The notes under the pieces: generated by a model
Told to the model about the DNA's origin: nothing
Seen by the model: only the letters and a program-made list of their open reading frames with translations
The model's database searches: none
NCBI GenBank assembly: GCA_026018925.1
Contig: JAKSZU010000008.1
Span: forward strand, 59,814,027 to 59,878,026
Reading direction: 5' to 3'
DNA from: Tupaia tana
Taxonomy: Eukaryota; Chordata; Mammalia; Scandentia; Tupaiidae
DNA: 64,000 bases
Program-made: the position numbers and the translations under genes
Shown: in pieces, positions 32,205 to 41,080 of the stretch
How the letters are laid out: each line of letters starts with the position of its first letter
How positions within the stretch are numbered: the stretch's first letter is position 1

Positions 32205-34325
32205 ATGTTTACTTCATAATTACACAACACTGTGTATATCTTCTAGATATCTGGAGTGAAGGAAGAAAGATTATAAAGGCAGGAGCTCAGTGGTAGGTAG
32301 AACAGCCATTGAGAAACACTTTACTGGAATGGAGCCATGGCTAGGAAGTGGAGAGGAATTCCTGGGTCCCCATTTCCTTGTTAAATAATGAAATAGTGAG
32401 CAAGTAACAATGCCCCTTTGAATCTGAAGGTAAACTTTATAAATAAAAAAATCATAACTTAAAATTTAATTTAACTATCTATATATTGGAACATAATATA
32501 TATGTGATCCCTATCATAAGAATAGTCTGTGTTAATGATGTTGGTTATATTTAACGAGGTTTCTCAGTAGAATTTCCGCTTGATTTTCTTTTTATTGATT
32601 TCTTCTTCAGAAATGTTTTTATTGAACATGCACTGGGTGGCCAGTGTGGTGCAGGGTGCTCCTATTTTCTCAAACAAAGGCAAAAATCATTTCTTGAGGG
32701 AAGAATTAGGAGTATCTTATGCCCAATACACTATGTACAATTTCCAGTGTAGCAATTAGTGTTTCTCCATTCATTTAGATAGCTGTTTCCCTTTAGCCAC
32801 TGTCTTCTCATTTTTATATCCAAGTGTCTGCTCATAGCATAGTTAAGTCTCAGGAAAAAAGAGTAAGAAATTAGCAGTAGGAAGATATGGAGGAAAAAGC
32901 ATATGTTAAGGTATGATGCTACGAGATAGCACAGCCGTGTGTGGAAGCCTACAGGGAATTCAGTCCTGGTGGAGTTGGGGAGAGGATGAACAAGGAAGCT
33001 TATGAGTGGGCAGGGGCATGAATAGGATGAGCTTGACATACCATGCAAATTTAGACTTGATCTACAAGTGAGGCAAGCCCAGTGATACTTGTTAACTTAT
33101 AAGGAGAATAGTTGAATTAACATAGTAAGAGTACAACCTAATTTCTGGATCCTGCGTGCACTGGACCATGCAATCAATAACAAGGTTGGAAGTGTGGGAT
33201 AGAAAGTATAGGAAAAGAGATTGCTCCCAATTTTGAGCACATAACCAACCCCAGAAATAAAGTAGGCATAGTTTGCTTTCTGTCTCTTCTTCCCTTCCCT
33301 CCTCTCTCTGCTAGTGTTCTCTACCCTTTGCCCTTCTCCCTGCTGTCCAGGAACCTGTCTACTGCATAGATATCACCTACACTCTTTTCTTTCACAGTTC
33401 AGAGACTGCAACTTCAGTGTAAGGTGTGTCTACTCAGGAAAAATAATGGAAAAGGTGGGTAAAGGATGGCCACATCTCAAGACATTCTTCTTTTTATAAA
33501 GAGAATACTTATAATCCAAAATGAATTCACCATTGGTGGCAGTTTAGGCAGTGAGTAGAATAGGTAGGAGTAAACTATATCTTATGGTAAGGAGGGATAT
33601 TGTAAGATTTTAGTGGGATGATAGCAAAATCCATGATCAAATTTCCATAATCTCTCTGCTTTTCACAACTTTTTCTTCTCTTTCACATCCCTTGGATACT
33701 GTAAAATATTAAACTTCATCTTGAGACATTAATTTTTCTCAAATCCTCCCACCTGTATCGATTGTCATATCTTCAGCCAAAATTAATCTTTTCAGAAGGG
33801 ACTCAAGATTTTTTACAAATGGCATTTGTAAGAGCAGAGAGAAGGAACTTTTTATAGGGAAACAGGTAGAGGTGGAGAGAGTTTAGAGCCAAGAGGATTA
33901 GAAATGTAGGATTTCTAACTACAGGAATAGAGTCAAAGCTTCTTCAAAGTGATCATGAAACATTTACATGGACACATTATAGCTGGGTAAAAATGTAATC
34001 ATTTGCAGTTCCAAGGCACCAGATAATCTGGGCTATGTTTGTTTTGCATTTTGATGAAATGACTGGTGTTTCCATTATTGTAGAGAAGAATGCATTTAAT
34101 AATTTGTTCAAGACCCTTTCATTCTAAATTTAATTTTTATAAATTATTTTCTGCATGTTATTGGCTAAATATTCAAAAAGTTTCTTATGCTATGCATTTG
34201 TAATTGAGATCCTTTAGTGATTTCTCCATATATCACCTTTAATGAGCCTAAGTAGCATAATATTTAGTTTGCTGAATAGCAGACTAAGTCAGCATGAGAA
34301 AAATACAATTTTAGGAATTATTGAT
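32205..34325. other. Unique DNA with a short L2/MIR relic
   Basis: 32610-32690 (atgtttttattgaacatgcactgggtggccag) resembles an antisense L2/MIR end. The rest, including open frames at 32731-33048 and 33314-33499, shows no domain or exon signal. Confidence 0.35.
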
Positions 34326-34813
34326 AGAATACTTTAAAAATATTTTTCTTTATTTTTATTTTTTTTACATTTAACAATTGTACACTTTTACAGCACACTA
34401 AAAGTTTTTCCCAGCATGAATGCACTGTAAACTGCATATTAGTCCAATCAAAGATATTACCATTTATATTATCCTCAACAGATAATATTCCATTTTTGTG
34501 TCCATTAAATGTTTTAGTTTCCCATTCCCTTATTCTCATCCCCTATTACCCATCCTCCTCCTACATTATCTGTAGTATCCACAGTTGTTCATGCTTTTAT
34601 GCCTTCCAATTTTTTAATTTCTGCAATAGAATGCAAACATTTGGTATATATTAAGTGAAAGACATACAATGCCTCTCTTTTATAGTCTGACTTGCTTCAC
34701 TTAGCATTATATCTTTCATATTTTTCCACTTCAAATGCTAAGGTCTCATTGTTTTTTGTTTGTTTTCTGATTGAGCAGTATTCTGTAGTGTATATGTGTT
34801 ACACTTTTTAAAA

Positions 34814-34989
34814 GAATTGTTTTGTTTAACTTTGTTTACTATGACTATTTGTCAGTTTGATCAGAGAGAAACAGAAAGAGAGAGAAGGAAAGTGAGAAAG
34901 TAAGCTGCCAGTTCTGGGACTTGAACTACATTTGGCCATGTGGGAATCCAGTGCCCTTAACCACCATGCCACCTGCTGGCCACAGTGCT
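34814..34989 (-). repeat. Family A SINE, short form, inside L1
   Basis: Perfect 11-bp duplication ACTTTTTAAAA at 34803-34813 and 34990-35000. Short-form body: gtttgatcagagagaaacagaaag, gagaaagtaagctgccag, head complement ccaccatgccacctgctggcc. Confidence 0.93.
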
Positions 34990-35690
34990 ACTTTTTAAAA
35001 TCCATTCATCTGTTCTTGGACATTTGGGTTGATTCCATGTCTTAGCAATTGTGAATAATGTTGCGATAAATAAGCATGTGTGAGTGCTTTTTTGATTGAA
35101 TGTTTTCCTGTCTTTTGGGTAGATACCCAGGAGCAGAATTGGTGGATCATATATTAGTTCTCTTTGTAGATTTTTGAAGAACACTTCTATATTATTCTCC
35201 ATAGTCATTATACTAGTTTACATTCCCACCAACAGTGTACTAGAATTCCCTTTTCATCACAGCCTCACCAGTATTGTTCTTTATTTTTCTAAAATCTCAG
35301 CCATTCTGACTGGGGTTAGGTGGTATCTCATTGTGGTTTTGATTTGCATCTCCTTTATGATAAGGGATGTTGAAAATTTTTTCATGTTTTTTGTTCTACT
35401 GTTCATATGTCTTCCTTGGAGAGTTGTCTGTTTAGCTCATTTGACCATTTTTTAATTGGATCAGTTTGTGTGTGTGTGTGTGGGGGGGGGGTAGGCTGCT
35501 TGAGTTCTTTGTATATTCTGATTATCAGTCATTTATCTGAGGCAGAGTTTGCAAATATATTCTCCCATTCCAAGAGTTGTCTCTTCACTCTAATTATTGT
35601 TTCCTTTACTGTGCAGAAGCTTTTTAACCTGATGTAATCCAATGTATCTATTTTTGGGATTCTTGCCTATGCTTTAGGAATCAAACAATT
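34990..35690 (-). pseudogene. L1 ORF2 C-terminal remnant
   Basis: Antisense translation gives L1 ORF2 features such as LLGIYPKDRK, FIATLFTIAKTWNQPKCP (35000-35150) and, further upstream on the minus strand, the conserved region that reads on the plus strand as agccattctgactggggttaggtggtatctcattgtgg. Stops and frame changes break it. No catalytic core is present. Confidence 0.85.
35466..35492. repeat. (TG)n G9 tract
   Basis: TG repeat followed by a G9 run within the L1, a local expansion not found in typical L1 sequence here. Confidence 0.85.
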
Positions 35691-36070
35691 ATAAAACTTG
35701 TCTGGAGTTATAAAAAGGCTCCATATTTCCAAAACAATACTGTGGAAAAAGAATAAAGTAGAAGGCATTTCAGTCCTTGACCCCAAAATATACTACAAAG
35801 CTGTGATAATTAAAACAGTATGGTACTGGCACAAAAACAGGCTTGTAGACCAATGGAACAGAAATAAACTAGTGGGCAAAAGAAAATACCTTTAACAAAT
35901 GGTGCTGAAAAATGTGGATATACTTCTGCAAAAAAATGAAAATGGACCCCTTTCTCAGCGTTAACAAAAATCAACTCAAAATGGATCAAAGAGCTAAACA
36001 TAAAACCTCAAACTATAAAACTGCTGGTGGAAAACACAGGAGAAACTCTTGGATACATCAGAGGAAGCAC
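35691..36070 (+). pseudogene. Inverted L1 ORF2 segment
   Basis: Plus-strand reading holds [36 protein letters not shown] and DQWNR, a well-conserved late-ORF2 segment. It stops at the duplication at 36071. Its partner continues in the opposite orientation at 35680. Confidence 0.85.
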
Positions 36071-36108
36071 AGAATACTTAGAATAATTTTTTTTTTTAAA
36101 CATAGGAT

Positions 36109-36397
36109 GAGACCAGCAGTTAGTGTAATGGCTATGTCACTGGACTCCCATGTAGTTGACTGTGTTTTGAGTCCCGGACCTGGTGACTTAAACTCACACC
36201 AGGCACCTGTGAGTGTGTGCCCAAGATCCCGAAAGGAGAATGGAGAAGGGATTGCGGCGTGGCCATCTCCCCTGGGGGGGCGATTACTTGCTTTCTGTCT
36301 CCCTTTCTCTCTCTTTCTGGCAAGCACACGCGCCCTATAGCAAAAACCTCTCAAAAACAAACAAACAAACACAAAAAACAAACCAAAAAACCCCATA
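36109..36397 (+). repeat. Family A SINE
   Basis: Head GAGACCAGCAGTTAGTGTAATGG, 29 bp beyond the L1 duplication. G7 centre, CCTATAGCAAAAACCTCTC, and a long (AAAC)n-like tail (36350-36390). Confidence 0.9.
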
Positions 36398-36640
36398 AGA
36401 TAGGGAAGTATCCTGCTCAAATTTGAGAATAGGCAGAGACTGGTTAATGTCACTATAAACCAAACACTTGGGGAATTATTCTAAATTAGTGAGTGCATGA
36501 CATTTTTATATTTACAACTAAATGAGGTGTCATTTCTAGCCCATAGAAATGTATATAACATAGTTTTTTCCAAGAATAGTAACGGATCTGATGGGTAAAG
36601 AATTTTGACAGCTATTGAAAGTAAACAACACACTGAATTG

Positions 36641-36641
36641 T

Positions 36642-36672
<31 letters not shown>
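36641..36672. repeat. (TTTTG)n microsatellite
   Basis: Five to six TTTTG units. Confidence 0.85.
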
Positions 36673-36673
<1 letters not shown>

Positions 36674-36832
36674 TTCCTAGAATATAATGAAAGAAAGAAA
36701 ACTTTAGGAAATAGTAACAAGAGGGTTATTATCTAAATATCATAATATAAGCTTAGTGTTATAGTCTTGAAGAATACATTATATTATAATCACAAAATAT
36801 TCTGTCTAAACATAAGCCAATCTTTTCTTTGT

Positions 36833-37062
36833 TCTTTTTAGAGTTTTACCACAGGACACACACACTTACTAGAGAGAGAAAGAAAGAGATAATGGAGTGA
36901 AAGTGAGAAATCATCCCCCAGGGTTCCTTCTCCTCCATTCTCCTCTAGGAATTTTGGGCATGCACACACATGTGCCCAGCACATTTTCAACCATGGGACT
37001 TCAACCATGGAGTCAGCCATGCGAGATTGAGCACCTTGACCACCATACCACCTTTCAACTCC
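36833..37062 (-). repeat. Old family A SINE
   Basis: acttactagagagagaaagaaag, gaaatcatcccccagg, tcctccattctcctctagg, agccatgcgagattgagc. A few bases are missing from the middle. Confidence 0.75.
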
Positions 37063-37164
37063 ATATAAATTATTTTTAAAATATATACATATGTGGAGCC
37101 ACATAAAATAATTTGTCTTAAAAAATACCACAGAAGTGTTGCATTTATTAAATAAGAATATTTG

Positions 37165-37413
37165 TGAGACCAGCAGTTGGTGTAATGGCTGTGTTGCTGG
37201 ACTCCCATGTAGTCAACAGTGGATCGAGTCCCAGATCTGGTGGCTTAAACTCACGCCAGGCATGTGTGCGTGCGTGCCCAAGATCCTGGGAAGAGAATGG
37301 AGGAGAAGGGACTGTGGTATGGCCATCCCCCGGGGGGTGATTTCTCGCTTTCTGTCTCTCTCTGTCTTTCTGGCAAGCACATGTGCCCTATAGCAAAAAT
37401 CTCTCAAAAAAAA
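37165..37413 (+). repeat. Family A SINE
   Basis: AAGAATATTTGT (37153-37164) and AAGAATATCTGT (37414-37425) flank it. Head GAGACCAGCAGTTGGTGTAATGG, left arm GGCATGTGTGCGTGCGTGCC. Confidence 0.92.
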
Positions 37414-37425
37414 AAGAATATCTGT

Positions 37426-37690
37426 AGGGTAGCTGGTGATATGGCGGTTAAGGCGGTTGGATCCCACGTAGCCAACCGTGTGCTTTAAGTCAGGGACCAG
37501 GGGCCTGAAAAACATGCTGGGCATGTGTCCATGTATCCCCAAAATTGCAATAGGAGGGACAAATGGAGACAGGATTGTGATGTGACCATCCTCCATGGGG
37601 GATGCTTTCTGTGACTTTTTCTCTTCTCTCTCTTCCTGTCTTTCTTGGCCAGTGTATGTGCCATCTAGCAAAATTTTTTAAAAAAGGAAA
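37426..37690 (+). repeat. Old family A SINE directly following
   Basis: Head GGTAGCTGGTGATATGGCGGTTAAGG, cccacgtagccaaccgtg, ctgggcatgtgtccatgtatcc, gggggatgctttctg and atgtgccatctagcaaaa. The younger copy at 37165 landed just upstream of it. Confidence 0.8.
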
Positions 37691-38184
37691 AACGTGAGTA
37701 TTTGCTATGTATGCATCAGATAAAGTACTAATTAGATTTCTAATTTATAGAATTTTGGCAGTGACAAAAACAAAGGTAAGGTTAGGTAGCTAGTAATTTT
37801 AAAAAGACTATTAAAGATGAAAGTGAAAATAAACTGGAGATTAAAGATTTTATCTAAATCAATTAATCATCTCTTTACTTCTAAAATTATTTTCAAAAAA
37901 TAAGCAGAATTTTTGAAATAAATAATGATCAATACAAATAATGACATCTGTACTTGTAAATATAGTTATGGTATTTACTGTCACTGTAAGTTTCAATTTG
38001 TAGTGCCCAACTCATAGAGTTTGTCATTTACCTTAGAAGGGGCTCTAGTAAGGGCAGGGTTTGGGTTGTAGACTTCAAACAATGTGAATTTCCTTTTCTT
38101 CAAGCATTGAAAACTGAACTGTAAATTTTTAGCAGTAAAATGATTTATACAAGCTTTTAAAAATTTGAATTGCACTTTATTAAT
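37691..38184. other. Unique DNA
   Basis: No repeat or gene recognised. Confidence 0.35.
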
Positions 38185-38411
38185 TTTTTTTCTTTGGTTT
38201 TTGCTCACGAAAGAGAGACACGAAGAGACAGTGGGAAAGGATTAAATCAACCAAGAGGGGCATTGCTATGCCATAATCCTTTCTCCTCCATTCTCTTCTC
38301 AGGTTTTTGGGCACCCATCATTATTTTCAATATTCTGTGTCTGGGATTTGCACCAAGGTCAGCCATCTGGGATTCCAGCACTTTAACCACCATGCCTTCT
38401 GCTGGACCCTA
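38185..38411 (-). repeat. Old family A SINE
   Basis: tttgctcacgaaagagagacacg, ccaagaggggcattgctatgcc, ccttctcc-like block and head complement caccatgccttctgctgg. Confidence 0.78.
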
Positions 38412-38533
38412 GAATTTTACATATTTATAATAATAGTATCTGTAAAAAGTGAGTAAAAAGCTACATAATCTTGAGATAAAATTTAAAGAAATGTATCTGC
38501 TTGGTACTATAGTTTATTAAAAATTATTCATGT

Positions 38534-38786
38534 TGGGACCAGCAGGAGGGATGGTGGTTGAGGCACTGGACTCCCATGCTGATCATGGTTTGAATTCTGG
38601 AACTGGTGACTTGAAACTCATGCCAGGCATGTGTGTGTGTATGCCCACAATCCTGAGAGGAAAATGGAGAAGAGTTCCAGGCATGGCCATCCCCTCTGCG
38701 GGGTGATTTCTCACTTTCTCTCTCAGTGCCTCTCTCTGTGTCTCTAGTGATCACATGCACCCTATAGCAAAAATCTTTCTAAAAAC
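38534..38786 (+). repeat. Family A SINE, intermediate age
   Basis: Head TGGGACCAGCAGGAGGGATGG, left arm AGGCATGTGTGTGTGTATGCC, right arm ending ATCACATGCACCCTATAGC, and a short A tail. Confidence 0.87.
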
Positions 38787-39229
38787 AAATTATCTACATA
38801 ACTAAATATTAGTAACATACATAAATCCTACTTTTCCCTTTCCTCACGGATGTCAGAGTCTATTTTATACATTTTGAGTATTCTAATTCTTTTCTGAAAC
38901 TCTTTAAATATAAAATTTGCAGCCAGCTTTACAACTTTATTATTATTAACATTTTTTATTGCTTTAACTCTTTTAACTACCCTTATTTTAAATTTAATCT
39001 ATTTCCTACAGTTTAATCTCTTATTTTACTGGGTATAAACTACTGTTTTACTTATCAGTGATAATAAACAAACTGTCCTCTGTATCCAATGTCATATAGA
39101 TTGAAACTAATTCGTACTTGGCTATTAGTTTTATTGAGTTCATTGTATCTTTTTTAGGAAGGAATTATTATATTGCTATTTTATTACTTTATATTTGCTG
39201 TTTCTTTAAGTCTTTTTAAAAGTTTATTT

Positions 39230-39512
39230 GGGACCAGCAGTTAGCGTAATGGCTATGTCGCTGGACTCCCATGTAGTCGACCGCGGTTCGAGTACCGGAC
39301 CCGGCGGCTTGAACTCACGCCGGGCGCGTGTGCGTGCGTGCCCAAGATCCCGAGAGGAGAATGGAGGAGAAGGGATTGCGGCGTGGCCATCCCCCCTGGG
39401 GGGTGATTTCTCGCTTTCTATCTCTCTGTCTCTCTCTGTCTGTCTGGCGAGCGCACGCGCCCTATAGCGAAAACCTCTCCAAAAAAAAAAAAAAAGAAAA
39501 AAAAAAAAAAAA
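39230..39512 (+). repeat. Young full-length family A SINE
   Basis: Duplication AAAAGTTTATTT at 39218-39229 and 39513-39524. Left GC arm 39322-39342, C6 at 39391-39396, G6 at 39398-39403, and right GC arm 39446-39462. A tail about 35 nt with G interruptions. Confidence 0.95.
39242..39295 (+). promoter_or_regulatory. Internal pol III promoter of the SINE
   Basis: A box TAGCGTAATGG (39242-39252) and B box GGTTCGAGTAC (39285-39295), the latter one base off consensus. The 32-bp gap between boxes is tRNA-like. Confidence 0.7.
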
Positions 39513-39740
39513 AAAAGTTTATTTTATTTCTTTTACAAGAAAGGAGAGATGCCCCCATAGGATCTCAGCGCGCTGTAGTTCCTTCCTCAGCTCTCTAGCT
39601 AGAAGAAGCATGCACACAGGCACTGTGCATTACTCATTCTGGGGTCAGCTTGGAATCTGAACCCTGGTTTTATATGTGGCCTCCAGCACTGCATAGATTG
39701 CATAGTGATGCCATACCACCTGTGCCACTATGGCTGTGCC
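39513..39740 (-). repeat. Family B SINE, copy 3
   Basis: Tail aagtttattttatttc, acaagaaaggagagatgc, ctgtagttccttcctcagc, gcatgcacacaggcactgtgc, and the head end ccataccacctgtgccactatggc. The family A copy at 39230 landed at its A-tail end. Confidence 0.6.
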
Positions 39741-40061
39741 TCGTTTGTAAATTTCTTAGTTGACTTGTTTTTCAGTTGACTTCTCTATAGCTTATTTTAT
39801 GAGGATCAACTATCTTATAAAGGGCCTTTCTCATATACATTTTTGAGATTTTGGGCATTTGTTAAACAGGTAAAATGAAAAACACCATGCTTTAATTCAA
39901 AATGTAAACATTCTAATTTATATTCTCTACTTGCTTTCTAGTTAATTACCATTTATGTAATTATATATCAAAGTTTATTGCATATAAAATAAATGTATTT
40001 TTATGTACATTAAGAATGTAAACTAGACCATTAATTAAAAGGTTAAGTAAAAATATGAGGG

Positions 40062-40303
40062 CTAGGTGGTAACACAGTGGTACTGTAATGCTATGTGAGA
40101 TTGACCCACATGGGAAGGTTCTGGATTTGGGTCCAGTGGCCTCCCTAAACATGCCAGGTGCAAGTACCCATGATCTGGAACTGGATGAAGCTGGGGATGG
40201 GCTGCAGCCTCAAGATCTTCTTGGGGATGTCTCTCTCTGTCTTTGCCTCTGTCTCTCTCTCTCTCTGTCACTCTTGCTCATGGAAGAAATAAATGAATAA
40301 TTT
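40062..40303 (+). repeat. Family B SINE, copy 4 (best preserved)
   Basis: Head GGGCTAGGTGGTAACACAGTGG, cccacatgggaagg, ccatgatctggaactggatgaagctgggg, cttcttggggatgtctctctc, a CT tract, then catggaagaaataaatgaata. It differs from family A outside the generic tRNA-like head. Confidence 0.75.
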
Positions 40304-40661
40304 TTGAAAATCTAACTAAAAATAGATATTGAAGATACAAGTACACACAAATTAAATGTTCAACTTTAAAGTAAAATTGCTTCCTAAAAGTGAGTGTTTG
40401 AAATATTAAGGAAGGATAATATATTGACTTATAAAATATTTTTGAGGACAAGCTTTCTTTTAGTTTGAATTATTGAAGAAAAATTCAGTTTATAGTATAA
40501 TAGAGTTAATTATACCAATTTTGAAAGCATAGAAAATTTTATTAGTTCAGAAAAGAATATATGAATTTAAAAAAAAATTAGACACAGTCAAAATGTAGCA
40601 AGTGAAGATATTTAATCTAAAGATAATTGAAGGCTGAAACCAAAGAGTTACTAATTAATAT

Positions 40662-41048
40662 GTGGGAGAACATAAGGAGGGCAGGAAAAAAGTCACCATT
40701 TATGGGAAAAGTAGTGACTATCCTAAAAAAGAAAAGAAGAGAAAAAAAAAGGATGATGCTGGTAATTATAGACCAGTCAGCTTAACTTTGATACCAAGTC
40801 AGATACTAGAGAAAATCGTCAAACAATCAATTTGCAATCATCTAGAAGAGCAAAAGTTAGTGGGTAGCAACCAGCATGGTTTTGTGAAGAGCAAATTGTG
40901 CCAGGCCAATTTAATTTCCTTCTATGATAGAGTGACAGGCCATGTAGATAAGGACGAAGTAATAGATGTAATCTACCCCGACTTCAGGAATGCTTTTGAT
41001 TCCTCTCCACATGACATTCTCATCAACAAGCAAGGAGATACTGTCTAG
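40662..41048 (+). pseudogene. L3/CR1-clade LINE reverse transcriptase fragment
   Basis: A 128-codon frame. From about residue 33 it reads GNYRPVSLTLIPSQILEKIV (RT finger region), then NQHGFVKSKLCQANLISFYD and VIDVIYPDFRNAFDSSPHDIL, which contains motif A with its catalytic Asp (DFRNAFD). The pattern is CR1/L3, not L1. The first 30 residues are lysine-rich and not clearly homologous. The YADD region is missing. Downstream DNA (41049-41080, ggttaggtgggtgcac) still looks L3-like but off-frame. Confidence 0.78.
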
Positions 41049-41080
41049 ACCATACTTTGGTTAGGTGGGTGCACAGCCGT

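Larger units (their letters stand above)
34335..36070 (-). mobile_element. 5'-inverted (twin-primed) L1
   Basis: 34335 to about 35680 is antisense L1: poly-T (A tail complement, 34350-34370), 3' UTR, then the ORF2 C-terminus. From about 35690 to 36070 the L1 reads in the plus direction, covering the ORF2 segment immediately upstream. Duplication AGAATACTT at 34326-34334 and 36071-36079 frames the whole unit, so this is one insertion. A short-form SINE at 34814-34989 interrupts it. Confidence 0.88.
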
